From: Nymphaea colorata
Lineage: Eukaryota; Streptophyta; Magnoliopsida; Nymphaeales; Nymphaeaceae
DNA length: 64,000 nt
Direction of reading: 5' to 3'
NCBI RefSeq assembly: GCF_008831285.2
Contig: NC_045138.2
Span: 19,439,934 to 19,503,933, forward strand
Below, piece by piece: positions 23,153 through 33,787 of the stretch (positions are counted from its first letter, which is position 1; every line of letters begins with the position of its first letter). The position numbers and the translations under genes were made by a program. The notes beneath the pieces are model-generated. The model worked only from the letters and a program-made list of their open reading frames with translations, was not told the origin of the DNA and ran no database searches.

Positions 23153-23990
23153 GCTATTTGGGAGGCTGTTTGGCATAGAGATCGCTCGCCGAAGAAGGCA
23201 AGACACCACCACGATGCTACCCGATTGCAAGCAGTCCCTATCCCTAAGCGGGTTCGCGTCTCATACGCTTTCCCATTATCAGAACAGGTGGTACTTTTGT
23301 AGAAGAGCACGATGCTTATGAACAATTGTCCACTCGTGCTTAGAATCTACGCATGCTAAAAACAACACAGTGGTACCCTGATACGACCTTCTTTTCTCTT
23401 TTTTCCATGCAAGATGCGATTGCTCTCTCCACCTTTCGTCCGTCTTTATAAATATTACTGCATGCTTATTTGTTTTTGCCTTTATCTCATCATGCTACTT
23501 ATTCGGTGATTTTTTGTTCTGTCCCTCTTCTCCAAGCTTCTGGAGTAGAAACTTATAATTGTTTATAAGTTTGCCATGGTAATACATGCGATCTCATTTT
23601 TTCTATCTTTCCACTTTATTGAATATGTGCACATGTGTTATTGGTTTTCTCTACTGTTTGGAGGACATTGAGTTATGCGCCAAAAAATTATGCAATAGTG
23701 TGTATAAACTTTTGTCATACTGATCTTATCAATTCTACGAGAGCTTTGGTTTTTTTAATAAAATTTAATATTTTTTTTTTGTGTTAACGGGTCTAGGTAA
23801 TAATTGGTATGCCTTTGTGGTTGAATTTATGACTGTGCTTTTAAAGCATTTAGCTAAAGTATTAGAATATATGAAAGATATGAAAGATAATATAAAAGAA
23901 AAATACAATTAACATGAAGAGTACAATGAACATCTAGAGCCTAAACTCCCAAACAAAGAATCTCCTTTACTACAAAGAAGAAGAGGAAAA
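23153..23990 (+). pseudogene. Array unit 2, type B
   Basis: It carries the type-B marks. Stop codons lie in both the charged and the hydrophobic segments. The HQE tail is reduced (AATTAACATGAAGAG), making it among the more decayed units. Confidence 0.5.
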
Positions 23991-24889
23991 GTTATTTGAG
24001 AGGCTATCTGACGTGGAGATCGCTTGCTGAAGAAGGGCAAGCCACCACTACGGTACAAGACCATTGCGAGCAATCCCCATTCCTGAGAGGCTTTGAGTGT
24101 CATACACTCTTCCACTACTGGACCGGATGACACTTTCGCAATAGAGCACTATGCCGTATGAACGATTGCCTAACATGTTAAGAATCTCCGATGCATGATA
24201 AGAACGGCATGGTGGTACCCTCATAGGACCTTGTTTTCCCTTTTTTCTATGAGAGATGCGATTGCTCTATCCCTAAACCCATACCTCCCGTCTGTCATTA
24301 TAAATATTAATGCATGCTTATTTTGTTTTTGCATTTTATCTCATCATGTCGATTATTCGGTGATTTTTTGTTCCGTCATTCTTCTCCAAGCCATTGAAGG
24401 AGAAACTTATAATTGTTCATCAGTTTGCCATGGTAATATATGTGATTTCATTTTTTCTGTCTTTCTATGCCATTGGATATGGTGTACAGGTGTTACTAAT
24501 TTTTTCTACTTTTTGTTGGGCATTGAGTTTTATGCTAAAAAAAGAAGGAACTTTGAATGTGAACTTTTGTCCTACTGATCATATCAATTCTATGAGTGCT
24601 TTGGTTTTTTTAATGAAATTTATAATTTTGTTTTGTGTAAATGGGTGTAGGTAATGTTTTGGTATACCTTTGTTGTTGAATTTATGACTGTGCTTTTAAA
24701 GCATTTAGTTAAAATATTAGAATATATTTAGTTAAAATATTAGAATATATGAAGGATATGAAAAATATTATGAAAGAAGAGCAGGGTCAACATCAAGAAG
24801 AGCATTGTCAACATCAAGAACTCAGTGAACATCAAGAGCCTAAACCTCCAAGTGAAGAATCCACTTGAATAAGAGGAAGAGGAGGAGAA
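23991..24889 (+). pseudogene. Array unit 3, type A
   Basis: The hydrophobic frame 24394-24654 is open, with VIYVISFFLSFYAIGYG and NVNFCPTDHINS, and ends at CVNGCR. A 23-bp tandem duplication (TTAGTTAAAATATTAGAATATAT) at 24707-24752 makes this the longest unit. Confidence 0.5.
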
Positions 24890-25741
24890 GCTATTTGGGA
24901 GGCTGTCTCGCGTAGAGATCACCTACCAAAGAAGGGCAAGCCACCACCACGATACGACCTGATTGCAAGCAGTCCCTATCACTGAGAAGCTTCGCTTCTC
25001 ATATGCTCTTCCATTACCGAAACAGATGATACTTTTGTAGAAGAGCACGATGCCGTACGAACAATTGTCTAAGCGTGCTAAGAATCTCCAATGCGTGCTA
25101 AAACCAACGTAGTGGTACCATGATACGACCTACTTTTCCCTTTTTCCCATGCGAGATGCGATTGCTCTCTCCCCAAACCCTTTCCTTCTGTCCGTCTTTA
25201 TAAATATTACTGCATGCTTATTTGTTTTTGCATTTTATCTCATAATGCCGATTATTCGGTGATTTTTTGCTTCGTCCTTCTTCTCCAAGCTTTTGGAGTA
25301 GAACCTTATAATTGTTCATCAGTTTGCCATGGTAATGCATGCGATTCCATTTCTTCTATCTTTCCATTCTATTGGATATGCTGCACAGGTGTTATTGGTT
25401 TTTTCTACTGTTTGGAGGGCGTTGAGTTATGCACCAAAAAATGATGGGGCACTATATATAAACTTCTTCATATTGATCCTATCAATTCTGCGAGAGCTTT
25501 GGTTTTATTTAGTGAAATTTATTATTTTGTTTTTTATTAACTGGTCTAGGTAATAATTGGTATACCTTTTTTGTTGAATTTATGACTGTGCTTTGAAAAC
25601 ATTTAGTTAAAGTATTATAATATATGAAAGGGATGAAATATAATATGGAAGAAGAGCACGGTCAACATCAATAGCACATGGAACATCAAGAGCTTAAACC
25701 CCCAAGCAAAGAATCTACTTGAATAAAAGGAAGAAGGAGAA
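24890..25741 (+). pseudogene. Array unit 4, type B
   Basis: The open hydrophobic frame at 25329-25553 contains SFHSIGYAAQVLLVFSTVW, but a lesion near 25460 breaks the NFCHTD motif. The tail is reduced and interrupted. Confidence 0.5.
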
Positions 25742-26600
25742 GTTATTTGGGAGGCTGTCTAGTTGGAGATCGCTCGCCGAAGAAGGGCAAGCCACCACCA
25801 TGGTACCAGCCAATTGCGAGCAATCCCTATTCCTAAGAGGCTTCAAATGTCATACGCTCTTCCACTATTGGACCGTATGACACTTTTGCAACAAAGCACG
25901 ATGATGTATGAACAATTGCTTAGCGTGCTAAGAATCTCCGACGCATGCTAAGAACGGCGTGGTGGTACCCTGATACGACCTCCTTTTTTTCCTTTTTCCA
26001 TGAGAGATGCGATTGCTCTATCCCCAAACCCTTACGTCCTGTCTGTCTTTATAAATATTACTGCATGCTTATTTTGTTTCATGTCATCTCATCATGTCGA
26101 TTATTCGGTGATTTTTGCTCCATCATTATTCTCCAAGCCGTTGGAGGAGAGACTTGTAATTGTTCATCAGTTTGCCATGGTAATACAAGTGATTCTATTT
26201 TTTTTGTTTTTTTATGCCATTGGATATGCTGCACAAGTGTTACTGATTTTTTCTGGCATTGAGTTATATGACAAAAAAGGAAGGAGCACTGAGTGTTAAC
26301 TTTTGTTGTACTGATCCTCTCAATTCTATGAGAGCTTTTGTTTTCTTAATGAAATTTATAATTTTGTTTTGTATAAACGGGTGTAGATAATGTTTCGTAT
26401 ACCTTTGTTTTTTAGTTTATGACTGTGCTTTTAAATCAATTAGTTAAAATATTAGAATATATGAAAGATATGAAAGATATTATAAAAGAAAGCATGATCA
26501 ACATCAAGAAAAGCACGATCAATATCCAGAGCGCAATGAACATCAAAAGTCTAAATGCCCAAACAAAGGATCCACTTGAATAAGAGGAAGAAGAGGAGAA
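25742..26600 (+). pseudogene. Array unit 5, type A
   Basis: The charged segment is the best preserved of all units (25763-25951): IARRRRASHHHGTS, then a MSYALPLLDRMTLLQQSTMMYEQ-like run with glutamines where other units have stops. The hydrophobic segment is shortened by a ~12-bp loss before GIELYDKK. The tail is interrupted. Confidence 0.5.
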
Positions 26601-27464
26601 GCTATTTGGGAGGCCGTCTGGCATGGAGATTGCTCATCGAAAAAGGGCAAACCGCCACCACGGTACTACCCGATTGCAAGCAGTCCCTATCCCTAAGAAG
26701 CTTCTCGTCTCATACGCTCTTCCATTACTGGAACGAAAGGTACTTTTGTAAAAGAGCACGAAGCCGTTTGAACAATTGTCTAAATGAGCTAAGAATCTAT
26801 GATATGTGCTAAAAACGGCGTAGTGGTACCCTGATACGACCTCTTTTTTCCATGCGAGATAAGATTGCTCTCCCCTCAAACCCATACCTTCCGTCCATCT
26901 TTATAAATATTAATGCATGCTTATTTGTTTTTGCATTTTACCTTATCATGCCGATTATTTGATGATTTTTTGCTCTGTCTTTTTTCTCCAAGCTTCTGGA
27001 GCAGAAACTTATAATTGTTTATCAGTTTGCCATGGTAATACATGCGATCTTATTTTTTGTCTTTCCACTCAATTGGATATGCTGCACAGGTGTTATTGGT
27101 TTTTTTTACTGTTTGGAAGACGTTGAGTTATGCGCCAAAAAACGATGGGGCACTGCGTGTGAACTTTTGTCATACTGATTCTATCAATTCTACGAGGGCT
27201 TTGTTTTCTTTAAAGAAATTTATTTTTTGTTTTGTGTTAACAGGTTTAGGTAATAATTGGTATATCTTTGTTGTTGAATTTATGATTGTGCTTTTAAAAC
27301 ATTTAGCTAAAGTATTAGAATATATGAAAGATATAGAAGATAATATGAAAGAAGAGCACAGTGAACATCAAGAAAAGCATAATGAACATCAAGAGCACAG
27401 TGAACATCAAGAGCCTAAACCCCCAAGCAAAGAATCTACTTAAATAAAAGGAAGAAGATGAGAA
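26601..27464 (+). pseudogene. Array unit 6, type B; contains the longest open frame
   Basis: This is the only unit in which the hydrophobic segment, the KHLAKVLEYMKD helix and the HQE tail are in one uninterrupted frame (27042-27443). A 1-bp difference in the T-rich stretch near 27228 removes the stop present in the other units. Confidence 0.5.
27042..27443 (+). CDS. Hypothetical small membrane protein with HQE-rich tail (array unit 6)
   Basis: The frame has up to 133 codons; the first codon shown is not ATG and the true start is unknown. It contains two hydrophobic stretches (about residues 2-24 and 52-68), then a predicted helix NWYIFVVEFMIVLLKHLAKVLEYMKDIEDNM. It ends in an acidic His/Gln/Glu repeat (EEHSEHQEKHNEHQEHSEHQE) and PKPPSKEST. 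The continuity arises from a 1-bp change relative to sister units, so it may be the ancestral frame or an accidental fusion. I know of no family. Membrane location is inferred from hydrophobicity only. Confidence 0.25.
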   Translation: MRSYFLSFHSIGYAAQVLLVFFTVWKTLSYAPKNDGALRVNFCHTDSINSTRALFSLKKFIFCFVLTGLGNNWYIFVVEFMIVLLKHLAKVLEYMKDIEDNMKEEHSEHQEKHNEHQEHSEHQEPKPPSKEST

Positions 27465-28329
27465 GTTATTTGGGAGGCTGTCTGGTGTGGAGATCGCTCA
27501 CCGAAGAAAGGCAAGCCACCGCCACGGTACCAGCCGATTGCAAGCATTCCCTAATCCTGGGAGGCTTCGAGTGTCATACGCTCTTTCACTTGCAGACCGA
27601 ATGACACTTTTGCAACAGAGCTCGATGCCATATGAATGATTGCCTTGTGTGTTAAGAATCTCCAACGCATGCTAAGAATGACATGGTAGTACCCTGATAC
27701 GACCTCCTTTTCCCTTTTTTTGTATGAGAGATGCGATTGCTCTATCCCCAAACCCTTACCTCCCGTCCGTTTTTATAAATATTACTGCATGCTTATTTTG
27801 TTTTTGCATTTCATCTGATCATGTCGATTATTTGGCGATTTTTTGCTTCGTCATTATTATCCAAGCTACTGGAGGAGAGAATTATAATTGTTCAACAATT
27901 TACCATGATAATACATGTGATTCCATTTTTTCTAATTTTATATGCCATTGGATATGCTGCACAAGTGTTACTGATTTTTGCTACTTTTTCGACGGCATTG
28001 AGTTCTACGCCAAAAAAGCTTGGTGCACTGAGTGTGAACTTTTGTCTTACTGATCCTATCAAGTATACGAGAGATTTGGTTTTTTTATGAAATTTATTGT
28101 TTTGTTTTGTGTAAACGGGTCTAGGTAATAATTGGTATACCTTTGTTGTTGAATTTATGACTATTCTTTTAGAGCTTTTAACTAAAATATTAGAATATAT
28201 GAAAGATAATACGAAAGAAAAGTACGGTCAACATCAAGAAGAGCACGACAACATCAAGAGCTTGGTGAATTTCAAAAGCCTAAACCCCCAAGTGAAGAAT
28301 CTATTTGAATAAAAGGAAGAAGAGTAGAA
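27465..28329 (+). pseudogene. Array unit 7, type A
   Basis: The hydrophobic frame 27821-28090 is open and well conserved (IIWRFFASSLL, FLILYAIGYAAQVLLIFATF, SVNFCLTDPI). The HQE tail contains a frame-breaking deletion near 28246. Confidence 0.5.
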
Positions 28330-29160
28330 GTTATTTGGGAGACTATCTGATGTAGAGATCGCTCGTCGGAGAATGGCATGCCATCACCACGGTACCAACC
28401 GATTGCAAGCAGTTCCTATCCCTGTGAGGCTTCGAGTCTCATACACTCTTCCACTACCGGACTGAATGGTACTTTTGTAGCATAACACGATGCCATATGA
28501 ACCTTTGCCTAAGCGTGCTAAGAACGTCATGGTGATACCCTGATACGACATTCTTTTCGGTTTTTTTCCATGTGAGATGCGATTGCTCTATCCCCAAACC
28601 CTTACCTCCCGTCCGTTTTTATAAATATTACTGCATGCTTATTTTGTTTTTGCATTTCATCTCATCATGTCCATTATTCGACAATTTTTTGTTTTGTCAT
28701 TCTTCTTCAAGCTGCTAAAGCATAAACTTATAATTGGTCATCAGTCTGTCATGGTAATACATGTGATCTAATTTTTTATGTCTTTCTAGTCCGTTGAATA
28801 TGCTGCACTGGTGTTACTGGTTTTTCTATTGTGTGGAGGGCGTTGAGTTCTGCTAAAAAAGGATGCAAAATTGAGTGTGAACTTTTGTCGATCTTGTCAA
28901 TTCTGCGAGACCTTTATTTTTTAAATGAAATTTATTATTTGTTTTGTGTTAACGGAAGTAGGTAATAACTGATATACATTTGTTGTTGAATTTATGACTG
29001 TACTTTTAAAACATTTAGCTAAAATATTAGAATATATAATAGATATGAAAGATAATATGGAAGAAGAGTACAATAACATCAAGAGCACAGTGAACATCAA
29101 AAGCCCAAACCTCCAAGTAAAGAATCCACTTAAATTAAAGAAGAGGAAAAAGAAGGGGAG
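28330..29160 (+). pseudogene. Array unit 8, type A-like, last and most diverged
   Basis: It directly follows another A unit, breaking the A-B alternation. The NFCPTD motif is lost, but the tail frame (TVLLKHLAKILEYIIDMKDNMEEE) is open at 28994-29242. The homology stops at CTATTTGGAAAGG (29161), and unrelated T-rich DNA follows. Confidence 0.5.
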
Positions 29161-29760
29161 CTATTTGGAAAGGTTTATGTTTGCTTTTAGTTTGTTTTGT
29201 TTTTTTGTTTGTAATAGATTTTGTTGTTTTGTTTTTATGTAATAGATTTTGTTGTTAATGAACTGGCCTTTCTAATCTCTGTCTCTCTTTTGATTACTGA
29301 TCCGCTGTAATTACTGCATCTCATAGATCATGGGCATGCTTTTGACGTTCAAGTGTAATTTTTATGTTTGCATGATATTCTTTAATATATCCGCACACCT
29401 TTAAGATACTTACTAAAAGGAAACCTGATCCTTGGAAACCCGAAAGAGAGACTTTCAAGAAATCAAGCCATGGTGTTGGTTTGCACTCTCTCGCATGGGA
29501 AAATATTTTGGAGGAAAAGATTTACCAAGGGAACTTTCCGGAGAACCCACGCGGTGAAGAATTTATGTGCTACGTTGTTGGGATGAGCCATGCCGAAGCG
29601 TGTGGGCGTTATCCTGTAGTGGTCAAAGATCACCATATCAAAAACTAATTTTACATTAAAGGGAGGGTTGTAAGTCCAGCAAGTTGACATGACTACCTTC
29701 ACCGTTTCTTGAGCTGTCATAGTTTTAAATAGAGAGCTGCCTCACTTTCTCTCTCTAATT
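29161..29760. other. Array flank, no supported gene
   Basis: A TTTGTTTTG-rich stretch with two near-identical GTAATAGATTTTGTTGTT words (29211-29257) looks like a 3' untranslated tail. A minus-strand open frame at 29463-29720 has no recognisable domain and is not called. Confidence 0.35.
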
Positions 29761-29769
29761 GCAGAGCGT

Positions 29770-30472
29770 CGTGGTGGGGTTCAGATTTCTGACCTTCTTT
29801 TGAAATTTTCACTTAAATGACTACATTTTCACCATAATATCGCATCTAAGCCTTAGTAATAAGGGTGGGCATCGGGTCGGGTCGGTCCGATCTGACCCGT
29901 TGGGCCGGGCAGCCCAGCCAAGGTCTTGGCTCGGGCCGTTTAAAAATAAAAACTATTTTTTAATCATAAAATAATTTTTTAAATATAAAATATATTTAAT
30001 AATAATAAATATATATTATTAAAAAAATTAAAAAATATATATATTTTAAACATAAACGGACCAAACCGGCCCGGCCGGCCTGTCGGGCCTAGGCCCACCC
30101 TTACTTAGTAAATCGATATTTTCCGGTCACTCGGCTGCTGTCGACTACTACTGTTAGCATGAAAATCACCACAAGATTATTGGCCTTTTAAAATTAATCA
30201 TGACTCTTCATGGTAGACTTATCCATGTTTCCTACAAGATTGAGATTGATGATTTTGATTGATTTTTTTTTCCCATTGATTGCAATTTACTAAAAATGCT
30301 CACGAGTAGGAGTAATTACTTGCGGCAAAGTTAGTTTTTTAATTTTTAAAAAGCCCAAGCTTTTTACTTGTTCCAAAAGGTATAATGTAAATTCCGAATG
30401 ATCTACTGATCCGCTAATATACTTGCGGCTGTAATGGAAATATGCAATACATTTATTACTGAAGAATAATGT
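29770..30472 (+). repeat. Direct duplication, copy 1, interrupted by a MITE
   Basis: From GGTTCAGATTT...TTTTGAAATTTTCA through GCGGCAAAGTTAGTTTTTTAA to TTACTGAAGAATAATGT, this matches 31726-32168 in order and orientation once the 244-bp MITE at 29860-30103 is removed. The function of the duplicated DNA is unknown. Confidence 0.85.
29860..30103. mobile_element. Complete hAT-like MITE, 244 bp, 8-bp target duplication
   Basis: The termini are TAAGGGTGGGC and its exact complement GCCCACCCTTA. They are flanked on both sides by CTTAGTAA (29852-29859 and 30104-30111). An 8-bp duplication is the hAT hallmark. The paralogous segment at 31726-32168 reads CCTTATTAAATCGATC at the same place without an insert, which gives a natural empty site. 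The interior has GC-rich ends (GGGTCGGGTCGGTCC, CCGGCCCGGCCGG) around an AT-rich core and no protein. Confidence 0.85.
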
Positions 30473-30479
30473 CCTTCAA

Positions 30480-31720
30480 CCTACTAAACTTCAAATTACA
30501 TGGCAGGTTAATGGTTTAATGGGTTGAAAACAGAAATAATATCGTTAATGTGTCATGTATTTTAAATGGCAGGTGTACTTTAAAACAAAATCGTATAATT
30601 GTTTCAAAAACACAAAAAAGGCAAGAGCGATGAAAGATCGCTTCTATTATCATTATTATTATTATTATTATTTGGTTATTACCTAGACCATTTATTTATT
30701 TTTATTTTATTTTAATTTTTCTTATTAATAATCTAAAATTTAAGAAAGGGTCGGATTACATTGTTAATAAATTCACTATAACGAGCTCCTATCATGAACC
30801 GTTGCTCATGCCAACAGCCAAAAATTAAAATATTCATTGAAAGGTTGAATATCAACTGTCCAGCCGATTCAATTGAATTGTAGATAATAGGCAGAAGAAA
30901 TTACTATATTCATGTTAAAAAAAACTTGTAAACTATTTAAGAATAACCTAAAATGAAATAAACTTTGAAAACTAAAAAAAAAAAAAACTGTGTTGATTTA
31001 CAATTAAATCAAATCAATTTTCCTGCCATTCGATTTTAATGAGTCGATTGAGATCGACTTAATTTGCCACATTGGTTAACATGGGAATACATGTTCTCAC
31101 ATTTTATTAGAGGAATATTTTGATCATTTTACACGACGATTTTTTTTTCTAAACTGCAATTTTGCCAAATTGGGAGAACCGTCTTCCATTTAACTAGCAA
31201 GGGCGTTTTTGTTATTTGCAACCAATAATGCATGACCCTACGTTAGAGGCCACAACATATAGACAAAAGGTTGCTAAACTTTTGCATGTAGTTCTCAAAC
31301 AACCTCCTCTTCATAAAAATTTATTAAAATATAAAGAAATAAAATATATAATTTCCATTCTCAAACAATTTTTCCTTAAAAAAAAATATTGACAAAACCT
31401 TATCTGATGGCAAGGGGACCGGGAGAGTTGACTGTTGTAGTTTTCCATTTTTCATATTTTTGATACATAGTTTTAAGAAATTATTTGAAAAGAGTATTTT
31501 TGTATTTTATTTTATTTATTTTAATCTTCATTTTGAAAAGGCAAGGTCTACTGGTGTCTACATGTTCAACAAAAAACAACTCATGATTTAGGTAATGTAT
31601 ATTAATGTGTGTAACTGGATGGGTAATGTAAATTAATAAACATGAAATTTGTTGGGTTTGAGAATATGGATTTCAGTTGTTTTATCTTATTAAAATAGAA
31701 ACCCCACCTCTCATCTTCAT
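30480..31720. other. Intergenic DNA between the duplicated segments
   Basis: AT-rich sequence with an (ATT)n run at 30648-30671. No open frame of note and no recognisable element. Confidence 0.4.
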
Positions 31721-31725
31721 TCTTC

Positions 31726-32168
31726 ATTGGGGTGGGGTTCAGATTTTTTCCCCTCTTTTGAAATTTTCATTTAAAGGACTGCCCTTTCACCGTAATGTCG
31801 TATCTAAGCCTTATTAAATCGATCTTTTCTGGTCCGCCCTGCTACTGTCGACTGTCAGCACTAAAATCACCACAAGATTATTCGCCTTTTAAAATTGATC
31901 ATGATTCTTCATAGTAGACTTATGCCTGTTTATTGCAAGATTGACATTGATGATTTTGATTGATTTTTTTTTTCCGTTGATCGCAATTTACTAAAACCGC
32001 TCAAGAGTAGTACTTACTTGCGGCAAAGTTAGTTTTTTAACTTTTAAAATCCCAAGCTTTTTACTTGATCCAAAAGGTATAATGTATATTCGGAATGATC
32101 TATTGATCTGCTAATAAACTTGCGGCTGTAATAGAAATATGCAATCAATTTATTACAGAAGAATAATG
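31726..32168 (+). repeat. Direct duplication, copy 2, empty site
   Basis: Uninterrupted copy of the segment at 29770-30472. It lies about 450 bp upstream of the GTPase-like relic and may be part of the duplicated 5' flank of that gene. Confidence 0.85.
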
Positions 32169-32613
32169 TTATCCCAATCTGTGGAACTGTTCTAGCATCT
32201 TCTAATCACTGATATTTCATTCCAAATGGGATGTTTTTTTTTTTCCTTTCGATAGCATAATAAGCTAGTCCGGAACTTTGCAGGATTTGTCAAATTGAAA
32301 TCATATTCCTGCATCTTTTGTGAGGTCTCTGTGGGATGACAAGCTTGCTGACGCAAAGATGTTCTTTCTGGTTACATTTGCCTCATTGCAATTTATTTAC
32401 TCCCTGAAATCTTCCTGTCACGTTGTTCTTTTCTTCATCAACATTTTAATGCTGCAATCTGGTCAAGCTATATATGGAGATGAAATATTTTATGGACTAA
32501 AATTTAGCTGTTGGTGCTAATTTTGCATCTAAGATTTGTCCTTTTCTGATGTATGCCAATAAAGATGGTAGTATTGATAATCTTCGTATAAAGAACTGAC
32601 ACTGACAATTCAG

Positions 32614-33473
32614 GTGGGCATGGTACACTTTTTCTCCAGAAGTATGAGTTTCCCACTCAATTCTCCTTCATTTTGTGTCTACGACACCCGAAGTCTATCT
32701 CAGGACATGAATGAGAACTTAGAAAACATTAAAGAATGGATGGTAGCAGGTGTTCGTCATGGAGCACCAGTATTGAGGTTTGATATTTTATCCATTTTGA
32801 GGACTCCCTGTTAATAAAGAAAATGCTCGCGACAGAAAATCAGATGATGCAGAGACATGTAAGGCCATTTTGTGCAGAGGACGTCAACTGGATCACTTGT
32901 TCAATAGGGTGAAGGAAGTCAATTTTGTTATATTTGTCGTGAGTGGACTGTCAGTAATAGAAGCCATGAGAAATGGTGATAATAAATACTTTGGTAAGCT
33001 TGCTAAGAACTTCAATCGCCCATACCTTTTGTTTAACGGTATCTCTCTGTTTTCTCATGTCTCTGTTGCAGCTGTTTGCCTTCGATATTTCACTGCTGGA
33101 TGACTGAAACATATTCAAGTGATTATATTTTATAACAGCATAAAGAACAACTTTTTTCTTACCATTTTACTGAACACGATTTAAAGTTGTTTATATTTAT
33201 ATACTTCATTAAGCAAATAGAGCCATGCTGTTTGAACGGGCTTATTTGCAAATGGGAAATGAAATTGGCTGATGTTTTCTCTTTGTTCATGACTGGAGTC
33301 ATATTATATGCTAGAAGGCCAACTGCTGTAATGGCTAACTCTGTTTATCATGATTCCAGACGACAAGCCAGTTCTGGTTGTCACACATGGTGACCTACTG
33401 GACATCTCTGAGCATGTTCTTGTCCGCATGCACTTGGCTTATAGCAGTAAGAAAATCCTGCAGGTCTCTTTGA
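32614..33473 (+). pseudogene. Relic of a plant P-loop GTPase-like gene
   Basis: An acceptor-like CAG precedes 32614. Open pieces read PSFCVYDTRSLSQDMNENL, ENIKEWMVAGVRHGAPVLR, then (after a 1-nt frame change near 32812) VKEVNFVIFVVSGLSVIEAM and NFNRPYLLFN. A clean GT-AG intron (33039-33359) joins these to DDKPVLVVTHGDLLDISEH, VLVRMHLAYSSKKILQ ending at 33473. YDTRS sits where the G3 DxxG motif falls, and VTHGDLL where G4 falls. This resembles an uncharacterised plant family of P-loop NTPases as I remember it. The P-loop (G1) region and everything after the G4 region are missing, and an earlier frame shift lies near 32660. A non-functional fragment is most likely. Confidence 0.55.
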
Positions 33474-33672
33474 TTGCCTCGGACCTGGAACCTCAAACCC
33501 GTGGTGATATGAGTTTTTTGGGATGTTGGGTTGCAATATCTCAGATAATAGTATTTGAAAAAATGAAAAACTAAGTTTGAATAAAAAGATTTAGAAAAAA
33601 ATAAATTGAATGAGCCTTTTTTAGCTGATGAAAAACCCTAATTTCAATAAGAAGGTACACATGCACACATAC

Positions 33673-33787
<115 letters not shown>

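Larger units (their letters stand above)
22288..29160 (+). repeat. Eight-unit tandem array of ~860-bp gene-like units, two alternating subtypes
   Basis: Eight head-to-tail units begin at a conserved ATTTGGGAGGCTGT block (22291 in unit 1, then about 23154, 23992, 24891, 25743, 26602, 27465 and 28331). Each contains, in order, a charged segment, a TATAAATATTACTGCATGC block, a hydrophobic segment like FAMVIHVIPFFLS and GYAAQVLLIFST, a NFCPTDPINS motif, NNWYTFVVEFMTVLLKHLAK, and an HQE-rich tail ending KPPSEEST. Units 2, 4 and 6 share type-B marks (GCTTATTTGTTTTTGC, AAGCTTCTGGAGTAGAA, GATGGGGCACT). Units 3, 5, 7 and 8 are type A (GCTTATTTTG, CATGTCGATTATT, CTGGAGGAGA), and unit 1 is A-like. The order A B A B A B A A implies growth partly by ~1.7-kb dimers. 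Stops and frameshifts interrupt most units. I do not recognise the protein. Confidence 0.9.

Noticed and set aside
22288-29160. Array as an ordinary centromeric or subtelomeric satellite
   Set aside because: Units keep hydrophobic and charged coding character, a start codon in unit 1 and splice-like sites, and there are only eight copies next to single-copy genes.
29463-29720. 85-codon minus-strand open frame beside the array
   Set aside because: No recognisable domain. The length is within chance expectation and no start or promoter context supports it.
29770-32168. The two direct copies as long terminal repeats of a retrotransposon
   Set aside because: No TG...CA ends, primer-binding site, polypurine tract or gag/pol sequence lies between them; a plain segmental duplication fits better.
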